Of a DNA stretch of 64,000 nt, positions 50,127 to 59,077 are shown piece by piece (position 1 is the stretch's first letter; each line of letters starts with the position of its first letter). The stretch lies in NCBI RefSeq assembly GCF_026965555.1, contig NZ_CP114040.1:496001-560000 (forward strand), given 5' to 3'. The position numbers were made by a program, and so were the translations under genes. The notes beneath the pieces were generated by a model. It ran no database searches, was not told the origin of the DNA, and saw nothing but the letters and a program-made list of their open reading frames with translations. Origin of the DNA: Nannocystis punicea (GTDB lineage: Bacteria; Myxococcota_A; Polyangia; Nannocystales; Nannocystaceae).

Positions 50127-52775
50127 ATGACGACGACAAAGCATGCAGTGGATTTCGCTGACAGAGGACCGACCGACCTGACGCGGACCGATGTGCTTGG
50201 TCTTCAGGAGGTCGATCGAACGAATGCCAGGTTGGTCGGAGGGAAAGGCGCGAACCTGGGAGAGCTCTCGAGGATCGAGGGGATCCGCGTGCCGGCCGGC
50301 TTCTGCGTCACGACCGAGGCCTTCCAGCGAATCATGGCAGAGACGCCGGCGATCGGCGGGTTGCTCGACCGATTGTCGTCGCTCGCGGCGGAGGACCGGA
50401 GCGCGATCCGGGAGCTCAGCGGCGAGCTGCGACAAATCATCGAAGGCACCGCCATCCCTGAAGATCTGCGAGCGGCGCTCACCCGGGTTCATGCCAGGCT
50501 CGGCGCGGAGGATGCTTATGCAGTGCGGTCCAGCGCGACTGCGGAGGATCTGCCGGGGGCTTCCTTCGCAGGCCAGCAGGACACCTTTTTGAATGTCCGG
50601 GGGACGCAGGCGATCCTGAAGCACGTCCGCCGGTGCTGGGCGTCGCTCTTCACGGAGCGGGCGGTGGCCTACCGGATCCAGCACGGCTTCGACCACCGCA
50701 AGGTCCACATGGCGGTGGTGGTGCAGAAGATGGTGTTCCCGCAGGCGGCGGGGATCCTCTTCACGGCCGATCCAGTCACGTCGAATCGGAAGGTGGCGTC
50801 GATCGAGGCCGGCTTCGGCCTGGGAGAGGCGCTGGTCGCCGGCCTGGCGCGCGCCGATCGCTACAAGGTGCGGGACGGCCAGGTCGTCGAGAAGGCGATC
50901 GCCACCAAGACGCTGGCCACGGTCGCGCTGGAGGAGGGCGGCACCGAGGAGCGGGCGATCGAGCCCGAGCGGCAGGACGGGCAGGTGCTGACGGATGCGC
51001 AGATCGTGCGGCTCGAGCGCCTGGGCCGGCAGATCGAAGGGCATTTCGGCCACCCCCAGGACATCGAATGGTGCCTTGTCGACGATGAATTCCACATTGT
51101 CCAGAGCCGGCCGATCACGACCCTGTACCCCATCCCCGCAAGGGCCGATCACGGCAACCGTGTCTATATATCCGTCGGCCATCAACAGATGATGACCGAC
51201 GCCATGAAGCCCCTGGGGCTGTCCGTGTTCCAGCTGTTCTCTGCCGGGTCGATGCGCGCAGCGGGTGGCAGGCTGTTCGCCGATGCCACCCAGCAGCTGG
51301 CCTCACCGGCCAGCCGGGACGTTTTCCTGGATGTCGCGGGGCGCACCCATCCGCGCATCAAGGACGCCCTCCTCACCATCCTCGAGCGGGGAGACTTCAT
51401 CGAACCGGCGCCCCCCGACCAGGGCAAGCAGGGCATGGCGTCACGCTTCGACGCGCAGGTCGACGACGATCCGGCGATCGTCGCCGATTTGATCGCGCGC
51501 AGCCAGGCCGCGCTCGAGGAGCTGAAGCGCGAGATCGGGACCCATGCCGGGACTGCGCTGTTCGACTTCATCCCGGAGGACATGCAGAACTTCAAGAAGT
51601 CCGTGTTCGATGGGCGGAACATGGGCGTGATCATGGCTTCGATGAACGCCACGTCGTGGCTCAACGAGAAGCTGATGGCGTGGTTGGGCGAGAAGAACGC
51701 CGCGGATACGCTGTCCCAGTCGGTGGCGAACAACATCACGTCGGAGATGGGCCTGGAGCTGTTGAACGTCGCCGACGCGATCCGCCCTCATCCGGAGGTT
51801 GTCGCGTATTTGCAGCGCGTGAAGCACGACGGCTTCCTCGATGAGCTGGCCGAGCTCGAAGGCGGGCAGGAGGCCCGGGACGCCATCGTGGCTTACCTCG
51901 ACAAGTACGGCATGCGAGGTGTCGGGGAGATCGACATCACGAGACCCCGCTGGAGCGAGAAGCCGACGATCCTGGTCCCGCTGCTCCTGAGCAACATCAA
52001 GAACTTCGAGCCGGGCGCGGGCGAGCGGAAATTCGAGCAGGGGCGGCAGGAGGCCTTGCAGTACGCGCAAGCGTTGTTGGAGCGGCTTGGGCAGCTGCCG
52101 GACGGGGAGCAGAAGGCCGGCGAAGCCCGGCGGATGATCGACCGGCTGCGGAACTTCGCCGGCTATCGCGAGTATCCGAAGTACGCCACCATCAATCGCT
52201 TCTTCGTCTACAAGCAGGCCTTGCTGCGAGAAGCCGAGCGGCTCGTGCAGGCCGGCGTGATCCGCGACGTCGGAGACATCGACTACCTCTCGTTCGACGA
52301 GCTCCGCGAGGTCGTGCGCACGCATCGGCTGGACGAGCAGGTCGTCAGCGAGCGGAGAGCCGAACACGAGCTCCACAAGAAGCTGACGCCGCCGTGCGTC
52401 ATCACGTCCGATGGGGAAATCGTGGCAGGTGCGTACAAACGAGCCGATCTGCCCGCCGGGGCCATCGTCGGCCTGGCGGTCTCCTCCGGCGTCGTCGAGG
52501 GGCGAGCCCGCGTCCTCCTGGACATGGCCGATGCGGAGCTCGAGGCGGACGATATCCTGGTCACCACCTTCACCGACCCCAGCTGGACGCCGCTGTTCGT
52601 GTCCATCAAGGGCCTGGTGACCGAGGTGGGCGGCCTGATGACCCATGGCGCGGTGATCGCCCGCGAGTACGGCCTGCCGGCCGTCGTCAGCGTGGAGAAC
52701 GCGACCAAGATGATCCGCGACGGGCAACGCATCCGCGTCAACGGGACGGATGGGTATGTCGAAATCCTGACATGA
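50127..52775 (+). CDS. rph: Rifampin phosphotransferase
   Basis: 882 residues, close to the 866-870 usual for Rph. It transfers the beta-phosphate of ATP to the C21 hydroxyl of rifamycins, giving AMP and inactive phospho-rifampin. Three domains: ATP-binding PPDK-like domain (about 1-330; VGGKGANLGELSRIEGIRVPAGFCVTT, AVRSSATAEDLPGASFAGQQDTFLNV, QAAGILFTADPVT), rifampin-binding domain (about 350-770; contains MRGVGEIDITRPRW), and the swivelling His domain (about 780-882; DILVTTFTDPSWTPLF, VGGLMTHGAVIAREYGLPAVVSVENAT) with catalytic His at residue 840. Codon choice at the start of the gene is visibly less GC-rich than in neighbours. With the RAE-like site upstream this suggests transfer from an actinomycete. 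Confidence 0.95.
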   Translation: MTTTKHAVDFADRGPTDLTRTDVLGLQEVDRTNARLVGGKGANLGELSRIEGIRVPAGFCVTTEAFQRIMAETPAIGGLLDRLSSLAAEDRSAIRELSGELRQIIEGTAIPEDLRAALTRVHARLGAEDAYAVRSSATAEDLPGASFAGQQDTFLNVRGTQAILKHVRRCWASLFTERAVAYRIQHGFDHRKVHMAVVVQKMVFPQAAGILFTADPVTSNRKVASIEAGFGLGEALVAGLARADRYKVRDGQVVEKAIATKTLATVALEEGGTEERAIEPERQDGQVLTDAQIVRLERLGRQIEGHFGHPQDIEWCLVDDEFHIVQSRPITTLYPIPARADHGNRVYISVGHQQMMTDAMKPLGLSVFQLFSAGSMRAAGGRLFADATQQLASPASRDVFLDVAGRTHPRIKDALLTILERGDFIEPAPPDQGKQGMASRFDAQVDDDPAIVADLIARSQAALEELKREIGTHAGTALFDFIPEDMQNFKKSVFDGRNMGVIMASMNATSWLNEKLMAWLGEKNAADTLSQSVANNITSEMGLELLNVADAIRPHPEVVAYLQRVKHDGFLDELAELEGGQEARDAIVAYLDKYGMRGVGEIDITRPRWSEKPTILVPLLLSNIKNFEPGAGERKFEQGRQEALQYAQALLERLGQLPDGEQKAGEARRMIDRLRNFAGYREYPKYATINRFFVYKQALLREAERLVQAGVIRDVGDIDYLSFDELREVVRTHRLDEQVVSERRAEHELHKKLTPPCVITSDGEIVAGAYKRADLPAGAIVGLAVSSGVVEGRARVLLDMADAELEADDILVTTFTDPSWTPLFVSIKGLVTEVGGLMTHGAVIAREYGLPAVVSVENATKMIRDGQRIRVNGTDGYVEILT

Positions 52776-53205
52776 GGTGCGGCGCCACCACGTGCGCCGA
52801 CGGGGACTCGGCGGCGAGCGGGCCGGTCGCGCCAAACCGGCCAACAAGTTCGCGTCAAGGCTGCCTCGATTTTTTAAAAAGATTCGGGACTTGCGCGACC
52901 GGGGGCAGTCGTGTCATTCTGCCCCCCGACATGGTAGCGTTCATCCGCCTGCGCTGAGCCTCGCAGTACCGCCCGCAGACCGCGTGTTCCGGCAGATCCG
53001 GCGCGCAGGTCGCGAGTGCGTGCTGCGGTGCCGTGCCCGCATTTCCGTCCTTCCAGTCCAACGGAATGCCCGGGCGCGGCGTCTCATGCCGCCGGAAGAC
53101 GCAGCCGCGTCGAGACGTCGTCTCGCCGCGCCGGGCACATGAGCCGCGCGCACGGGCTTCCCAGCTCGCTCGGGCCTACGGGCCGCGAGCGGAGGAGTCC
53201 ATCGT
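52776..53205. other. 430-bp gap between rph and the HflX-Mph gene
   Basis: No gene recognised. It contains an AT tract CGATTTTTTAAAAAGATTCG at 52868-52887, possibly a weak hairpin/terminator for rph, and a good ribosome-binding site (GGAGGAG) just before 53206. No second RAE-like repeat and no leader-peptide arrangement was seen. Confidence 0.5.
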
Positions 53206-55416
53206 ATGACCAGAAAGTCTAATCATTCGTCCACCGTGCGTTCCATGCCGCGGGCCCTCGTGCTCGGCCGGCAGTTCCCCGGCGACACCGACGCGTCCGT
53301 GCAGGCGTCCCTCGACGAGCTCGAGAACTTGCTCGCCCAGCTCGAGATCCGCGTCGTCGCCACCCTGATCCAGCGCCATCGGAGCGCCGATCCGACGATC
53401 GGCGAGGGCAAGCTCGCGGAGCTCGCGGCGCGCGTCGCCGAGGTCCGCGGCGACGGCCAGGAGGAGGAGGCGCTCCTCCTCGTCGTCGACGGCGCGCTCG
53501 GTCCAGTCCAGCTCCGCGCCCTCGAGGACGAGCTCGCGGGCGTCGAGGTGATCGACCGCGCGAGCGTGATCCTCCGGATCTTCGAGCGGCACGCGCGGAC
53601 TCGGGTCGCGCGGCTCGAGGTCGAGATCGCCGCGCTCACGCACGCGCTCCCACGTGTCCGAGAGGACAGGTCGCTCGGCGGGCGCGAGGGCGGCGGCGGC
53701 GGCCGGGGCGAGCGCGGTCACAGCAACGTCATGCTGAAGAAGCAGGAGCTCCGCGAGCGGATCGCCGGGCTGCGCCGGGAGCTCGCGGGCCTGCGCGCGG
53801 CCGAGGAGACGCAGCGGGCGCGCCGCAAGGAGCTGCCGCGCGCGGCGCTGGTCGGCTACACCAACGCGGGCAAGTCGTCGCTGATGCGCGCGCTGACCGG
53901 GAGCGAGGTGCTGGTCGAGGACCGGCTGTTCGCGACCCTCGACACCACGGTGCGGGCGCTCTCGCCCGAGGCTGCGCCGCGGCTCCTGGTGTCGGACACG
54001 GTCGGCTTCATCCGCGAATTGCCGCACGAGCTCGTCGCGTCGTTCCACGCGACCCTCGCCGAGGCGCGCGACGCGGGGCTCCTGCTCGTCGTCGTCGACG
54101 CGTCAGATCTGCAGTGGCGCACGCAGCTCGCGGTGACCCGCGAGGCGCTGGCGACGATCGGCGCGGCGGCGGTGCCCTCGCTGGTGATCCTCAACAAGAT
54201 CGACCGGGTCGACGCGGCGACGCGGGCGGCGCTGGCCGAGGAGCTGCCGGCGGCGCTGCAGGTCTGCGCGCACGCGCCGGAGGACGTCGCACGCCTGCGG
54301 GCGGGGCTGCTCGCGGCGTTCGACGCGTCGCTGGTCGACGATGTGCTCGAGGTGCCGTTCGCGGAGGGGCACCTGCTCGGGGAGATCCGCGCGCACGCTC
54401 GAGTGCTCGCGGAGGCGTACACCGAGGCCGGGGCGCTGCTGCGGGTGCGCGCGCTGCCGGCGGCGCTCGAGCGCTGGCGCGGCCTGCTGTCGACGGTGCG
54501 GCCGATCACGAGCCCGGCGGAGCTGCTCGCGGTCGTCCGCAGGCACGGGCTCGAGCTGCAGACCGAGGACGCCGACTTCGATCGCATGGGGCTCGACTTC
54601 CTGGTCGTGCACGCGCGCGACGAGGCGGGGACGCCGTGGATCGTGCGGACGCCGCGTCGCCCCGAGGTGACTGCGTCGACCTACGTCGAGGGGCGGGTGC
54701 TCCGGCTGGTGCGCCCGCACCTGCCGGTGGCGGCTCCCGACTGGCAGGTGCATGCCCCCGACGTGATCGCGTACCCGCGGCTCTCCGGCACGCCGGCGGT
54801 GACGGTGACGGCGGAGGGCCCGCAGTGGAACATCGTCGATCCGGCGGCGCCCCCCGAGGTGTTGCTCGAGTCGTTCGCGCGGGCGCTCGCGGCGTTGCAG
54901 TCGATCTCGCCGGAGGCGGCGAGCCGCGCGGGGGTGCCGACGACGACGATCACGGAGGGACGCGCGGCGCTGTCGCGGTCGATGGAGGCGACCCGCGAGG
55001 CGCTGCAGCCCTCGGAGGCGGTGTGGCAGCGCTGGCAGCGCTGGCTCGCCGACGACACGATGTGGCCGCAGCACGTCGCGCTGGTGCACGGGGACCTGCA
55101 CCCGGGGCACATGCTCCTCGAGACAGACGGGAGGTTGGTCGGGATCCTCGACTGGACGGAGGCGCGGGTGACCGACCCCTCGATCGACCTGGCAGTGTTC
55201 GGCGGGTGCTTCGGGCGGCCGGCGCTCGAGCGGCTGGTCGAGCGCTTCGCGCAGGCGGGCGGGGCGACGTGGCCGCGCCTGGTCGATCACGCCGCGGAGC
55301 GCTGGGCGGCCTTCCCGGTGCTCGCGGCGGAGTGGGCGATCCGCACCGACAACGCGGCGGTGCTCGAGCACGCGCGCGGACTCCTCGCGGCGGTCACGGC
55401 CGAGACCGCCGCGTGA
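53206..55416 (+). CDS. HflX-type GTPase fused to macrolide 2'-phosphotransferase-like kinase
   Basis: 736 residues in one unbroken frame; ATG 53206 follows GGAGGAG by eight bases. Residues 1 to about 425 are HflX: N-terminal domain (IQRHRSADPTIGEGKLAEL, LGPVQLRALEDEL), a degenerate Gly-rich loop (GGGGGRGERGHSNV in place of GxGETxLExD), and the GTPase with G1 GYTNAGKSS (Lys 222), G2 FATLDTTVR, G3 DTVGFI and G4 NKID (Asn 330). Residues about 440-736 resemble Mph enzymes: DFDRMGLDFLVVHARDEAGTPWIVRTPRRPEV, HGDLHPGHMLL (catalytic Asp 630), ILDWTEARVTDPSIDLAVFGG (metal Asp 649). HflX splits stalled ribosomes and its homologues give macrolide resistance; Mph inactivates macrolides by GTP-dependent phosphorylation. 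The fusion joins both in a single polypeptide. A hairpin copy (TGTCC-GAGA-GGACA, 53655-53668) is in frame. Confidence 0.88.
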   Translation: MTRKSNHSSTVRSMPRALVLGRQFPGDTDASVQASLDELENLLAQLEIRVVATLIQRHRSADPTIGEGKLAELAARVAEVRGDGQEEEALLLVVDGALGPVQLRALEDELAGVEVIDRASVILRIFERHARTRVARLEVEIAALTHALPRVREDRSLGGREGGGGGRGERGHSNVMLKKQELRERIAGLRRELAGLRAAEETQRARRKELPRAALVGYTNAGKSSLMRALTGSEVLVEDRLFATLDTTVRALSPEAAPRLLVSDTVGFIRELPHELVASFHATLAEARDAGLLLVVVDASDLQWRTQLAVTREALATIGAAAVPSLVILNKIDRVDAATRAALAEELPAALQVCAHAPEDVARLRAGLLAAFDASLVDDVLEVPFAEGHLLGEIRAHARVLAEAYTEAGALLRVRALPAALERWRGLLSTVRPITSPAELLAVVRRHGLELQTEDADFDRMGLDFLVVHARDEAGTPWIVRTPRRPEVTASTYVEGRVLRLVRPHLPVAAPDWQVHAPDVIAYPRLSGTPAVTVTAEGPQWNIVDPAAPPEVLLESFARALAALQSISPEAASRAGVPTTTITEGRAALSRSMEATREALQPSEAVWQRWQRWLADDTMWPQHVALVHGDLHPGHMLLETDGRLVGILDWTEARVTDPSIDLAVFGGCFGRPALERLVERFAQAGGATWPRLVDHAAERWAAFPVLAAEWAIRTDNAAVLEHARGLLAAVTAETAA

Positions 55417-55613
55417 GCGCGACGACGGCTGCAGGCGAGGTCGCCGACATGGCTCTCGAGACAGGTCATGTCGGCGGCCGAGGCCACTCTCGAGCACGCG
55501 CGCGGACAGCTCACGGCGGCCACGCCGAGACCGCCGCGTGAGCGAGTGGACGGCCGCGCAGGCGGGGTCGCTGACCTGGCTCGCGAGACAGGTCATATCG
55601 GCGGCCGACCTCA
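55363..55613. repeat. 126-bp tandem duplication of the 3' end of the HflX-Mph gene
   Basis: CTCGAGCACGCGCGCGGA at 55363 (inside the gene) recurs at 55489 with the following GAGACCGCCGCGTGAGCG. The spacer GAGACAGGTCATGTCGGCGGCC (first 20 bases shown shifted) recurs 127 bp later near 55588. So about two units of a 126-127 bp tandem repeat lie behind the stop. 126 is a multiple of three. Bases 55614-55761 show nothing else. Confidence 0.75.
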
Positions 55614-55761
55614 TTGGGTGCCGAGTACCGTCGCCTCGACGCGGTGCTCGCCCTTGTCCTCCTTCTCGAGCGGACCCGCGGTCGGGGCCGTTGCGACGCC
55701 GCGAGTGCGCGACTCCACCGAGAACCTCCAGGATCGGACGAGCTCCGGGCGACGTCGCGGC

Positions 55762-56814
55762 TCAGTTGATTTCGACGTAGCCGGGCGACGTGCGCTTCGT
55801 CAGCGTGAGCTGCAAGGGCCAGCCCTCGTGCTGGGCCAGCAGGAGCTTGCGCGTCTTCTTCTTGGCGAGCGCGGCGATGGTCGCGGCGGTGACCTCGTCG
55901 AGCCGCCGCGAGCCGGCGAGCAGCTTCAGGAGACCGAGCTGCTTCAGGTCGAGGAGGCCGGCGAGCGAGACGTCCTCGGCGACGGTGAGGGTGAGGACCC
56001 GCAAGGTGGGCAGGCTCGCCAGCTCGGCGAGGCCCGCGGCGTCGGCCTCGATCTGGAGCGTCGTCAGCCTGGCCAACCGGGCCAGGACGCCGTACCCCGC
56101 CAGCTTGCCGCTCAGATGCAGGTTCTGGAGCTTCGTCAGCGCGGCGAGCGGCGCGAGGTCGCAGTCGGGGGTGACGACGAGCTCGAGCCAGCGCACGTCC
56201 CGGGCGGCCTCGAAGCCGGCGAGCGTGGCGAACGGACCGGCCCTGCGCAGCCGCAGGTCCTTGCGACCGACGAACAGGCGCTGGCCGAGCGCGGCCCCGA
56301 GGCGCGGCCAGGCGTCGGCGAGGGCCCTGGCGGCGGCCTCCTGGAAGGTGTCGCCGAAGCGGCCCTCCTTCGCGCACAGCTCGACCAGAGCGTCGACCTC
56401 GCCGGCCCGGCCGGACGCGCGGTGAACCGCGGCGAGCTGGCGGCTGTGGCCCTCGTAGGTGGCCCGCAGCTCGCCCGGTTCGAGCCCGAGGACCTCCGCG
56501 CAGTAGGGCAAGGCGACGTCGAGATCGACCGCGATCCCACGGTCGGCAGCCGTCGCCAGGAAGCCGTCGACGAACTCGAGCTGCACGGCCGGGGTGGCGT
56601 CCTCGGCATCGAAGGCACACAGGACGTCCCACGCGAGCTCGCGCAGCGGATCGATCCTCGGCTTCTTCGTGGCCTTCTTGGCGGCCTTCTTGATGGCGGC
56701 CTTCTTCGCCGTCGTCTTCGTGGCCGTCCTGGCGGCGGACTTCTTGGCGGCGGTTTTCTTCGTGGTGGCCTTCTTCGTGGCGGTCTTCTTCGTGGCGGTC
56801 TTCTTCGTGGCCAT
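55762..56814 (-). CDS. Histone H1-like tail fused to leucine-rich repeats
   Basis: 350 residues from ATG 56814. Residues 1-52 are almost only Lys, Ala and Thr (MATKKTATKKTATKKATTKK ... KKAAIKKAAKKATKKPR), like the C-terminal tails of histone H1 and bacterial AlgP/HU-like proteins, so DNA or RNA binding is likely. Residues about 55-180 are helical. Residues about 185-320 contain irregular leucine-rich repeats (LAALTKLQNLHLSGKLAGYGVLARLARLTTLQIEADAAGLAELASLPTLRVLTL). No catalytic motif. Cytosolic. The upstream promoter region 56815-57099 has no gene. Confidence 0.75.
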   Translation of the reverse strand: MATKKTATKKTATKKATTKKTAAKKSAARTATKTTAKKAAIKKAAKKATKKPRIDPLRELAWDVLCAFDAEDATPAVQLEFVDGFLATAADRGIAVDLDVALPYCAEVLGLEPGELRATYEGHSRQLAAVHRASGRAGEVDALVELCAKEGRFGDTFQEAAARALADAWPRLGAALGQRLFVGRKDLRLRRAGPFATLAGFEAARDVRWLELVVTPDCDLAPLAALTKLQNLHLSGKLAGYGVLARLARLTTLQIEADAAGLAELASLPTLRVLTLTVAEDVSLAGLLDLKQLGLLKLLAGSRRLDEVTAATIAALAKKKTRKLLLAQHEGWPLQLTLTKRTSPGYVEIN

Positions 56815-57099
56815 GTGCGGCATCGTATCCGATGCGGTTCGCGGCACGGCGGACGCCTTCGACCTGTCGTGGCAGGTGCTGGATACGCTCGACCACACAC
56901 TCGGGACGCCGACGAGGACGAGCCGTTGCGGGTCGCCATGGCGAGCACCTCGCCGCCGAGATCGACCACGAGAATGTGTGGTCGGCATGATGATGGCGTG
57001 AAGCCCCACGTCGGGGCGGCGACGTGTCGCCCTCACAGGCGAGGGCGAGGGTCCACGAAACGGTGAGGCAAGACCACGGTTCGCGCGAGCGCCCCCATC

Positions 57100-58707
57100 A
57101 TGAACGAGCGCGCCCACGCGCACGAGCGACGGCGAGCACCTGCACGTGTTGTCGCCCGGGCTCCTGCGTGGTCTGCTGTCGCGTTGGCCGACGAAGTCGA
57201 TCGACGCAGCGGGCAGCGACCAGCTCCTCGCGGCGGGCAAGCGCTGCGCGTCCGGCCGCCCGCGCAGCCGCGGGGAGCGGGCGAGCGACGCGGTGCGTGG
57301 GGCCGCGTGTTCGTGCTGGCGACGCTCGTGCTCGCCTGCAACGGCGGCTCATCCGAATCGGTGACGACCAAAGGCGCGGGGACTGGCGAAGGGATGCCGG
57401 GGCCCGAGCTCGTCTGGCTCGAGGGACAGAACCCCGTGCTCCCGACCGGCCACCCCGACCCCGGGGTCCTGCGGGTCGAGGGCCCTCACGGCGTCACCTA
57501 TCACCTCACCACCACCGTCGACAACGCCGGCGACTTCCCCCGCTTCACCTCGACCGACCTGATCGTCTGGACCGACGCCGGACCGGGCCTGTTCGGCCGC
57601 ACCAACGCGCCGGGCCACTCGCTCGCGCTCGACGGCGGCCACTACTGTTCGCGGTGGGCCCCCGAGATCGTCCAGCTCGGCGTGGCCTCGTTCATGCTCT
57701 CGTTCACCGCCCAGCGCTTCGCCGCACCCCAGTCGCCGTGCCCGCCGTACGACGAGGACAGCGGCATCTACCTCGCCTGGTCCGCCAGCCCCGCGGGCCC
57801 GTTCCCCCCGCCCGACCGGCCGTGGGAGCCGCTGCCGGCGGGCGCCGACCTCTCGACCTGTCTCTTGCGACCTGACCTTCCGCGCAGCCTGGACTTCGCC
57901 TCCCACGATTGCCAGGGCACCTTTTGCCACCACATCATGCGCGTCGACTCGTCGGTGTTCCGCGATCCGCAGACCGGCCGCTGGTGGCTCGCCTATTCGT
58001 GGTACACCAACAGCCCGCCGAAGGTCGCGTGGGAGCTCGACAACTTCGGCCAACACGTCCACCTCGTCGAGCTCGACCCGAACGATCCGTCCGCCGTCCG
58101 GTGCGACCTCGGCGTCGCCCAGATCCACGCCGGCAACCCCCACGACGCCGAGACGCTCGCGCGCCTCGCCGCCAGCTGCTCCGGCTGCGAGCAGATGCTG
58201 TCGATGACCCGCGGCCCGCTCGGCGAGGAGATGCTGCGCGACGGCGTCTCCCTGGGCGTCGTCGAGGCCCCCAGCCTGTTTCGCCGCGGCGAATACGTGT
58301 ACCTCCTGCTCAGCGGCAGCAACTGGGACTCCCCCTATTATCACGTGTACTGGGTCGCCGCGAAGTCGGTCGAGGCGCTGGTGTACACCAACCCCGGGCG
58401 ACTCGTCGGCCGCTTCCTGATCCCGAGCGACGGCCAGGCCTTCGGCCACGGCTCTGCCGTGCTCGGCCCCGACGGCGAGCGCTGGTACTTCGTCCACCAC
58501 CGCCTCGCGCACGTCCCGTGCGGCGAGTCCGGCTGCGACCGCGATGTGTGGGTCAGTCCGATCGAGTTCGACGATCACGGCGACGGCCTCGGCGAGGTCC
58601 ACATCCGGCCGCGCTGGCCCGCCCAGGACCCGAGCTTCAGCGTGGCTGTCCCGGTCAGGCGAGGCGCTCCGCCTCACGCGCCCTCGCCCGCGGCCCGTGT
58701 CCAATGA
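57100..58707 (+). CDS. GH43-like five-bladed beta-propeller lipoprotein
   Basis: Up to 535 residues; the frame opens at ATG 57100 but the start is uncertain. A hydrophobic stretch ending in LATLVLACNGG near residue 80 is a lipobox, so the true start probably lies within the preceding 25 codons (for example GTG 57307 is too short). The domain shows GH43/GH62/GH68-type propeller features: QNPVLPTGHPDPGVLRVEGPHGVTYHLTTT (catalytic-base region with Asp), TSTDLIVWT, RWAPEIVQLG, VFRDPQTGRWWLAYSWY, GVVEAPSLFRRGEYVYLLLSGSNW (general-acid Glu), GHGSAVLGPDGERWYFVHH. Likely arabinan/xylan or similar glycan hydrolase, anchored outside the cell. Confidence 0.8.
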   Translation: MNERAHAHERRRAPARVVARAPAWSAVALADEVDRRSGQRPAPRGGQALRVRPPAQPRGAGERRGAWGRVFVLATLVLACNGGSSESVTTKGAGTGEGMPGPELVWLEGQNPVLPTGHPDPGVLRVEGPHGVTYHLTTTVDNAGDFPRFTSTDLIVWTDAGPGLFGRTNAPGHSLALDGGHYCSRWAPEIVQLGVASFMLSFTAQRFAAPQSPCPPYDEDSGIYLAWSASPAGPFPPPDRPWEPLPAGADLSTCLLRPDLPRSLDFASHDCQGTFCHHIMRVDSSVFRDPQTGRWWLAYSWYTNSPPKVAWELDNFGQHVHLVELDPNDPSAVRCDLGVAQIHAGNPHDAETLARLAASCSGCEQMLSMTRGPLGEEMLRDGVSLGVVEAPSLFRRGEYVYLLLSGSNWDSPYYHVYWVAAKSVEALVYTNPGRLVGRFLIPSDGQAFGHGSAVLGPDGERWYFVHHRLAHVPCGESGCDRDVWVSPIEFDDHGDGLGEVHIRPRWPAQDPSFSVAVPVRRGAPPHAPSPAARVQ

Positions 58708-59047
58708 ATCCGCCACGCGTCGCGCAGCGCTAGCGAGGCGGTGAAGAGGCAGGGTCGGCATGGAGTTTGGCCTGCGCGGTGTGTCGGGAAGCCGCGCGAT
58801 GGCGACCAGGGATGCCGCCAAAAGAAGCGGATGGCGCCAGGTTGAGCGGATCGATCGACACGCTCCACGATGATTCGATACACCTGTTCTCGGGTCCACT
58901 CGTCGACTTTGACGTCCGCATTTTGAGGAGGACGAGAGTCTCGTCCAACAAGTCTGGGTCGGGCGGGGACCATGGGACCCGCGCGAGGAGCTCGTCCAGC
59001 GAGAGCCACGCGAGCGTGTCACAGGCCCCTTCGAGAATCCGAAGCAC
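58674..59047 (-). pseudogene. Candidate frameshifted short gene
   Basis: One minus-strand frame reads MLRILEGACDTLAWLSLDELLARVPWSPPDPDLLDETLVLLKM (59047-58920). The next frame continues NADVKVDEWTREQVYRIIVERVDRSAQPGAIRF. The two join at an AAAA run near 58920, so a single-base slip could have split one helical protein. No family recognised. The downstream half overlaps the GH43-like gene end on the other strand. Confidence 0.3.
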
Positions 59048-59077
59048 GCTCTCACTCGTGGCGTGACAGTCGAATCA

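Noticed and set aside
52868..52887. T-rich/A-rich tract after rph as a proven terminator
   Set aside because: The potential stem is weak (TTTTTTAAAAA) and not GC-rich; noted only as a possibility.
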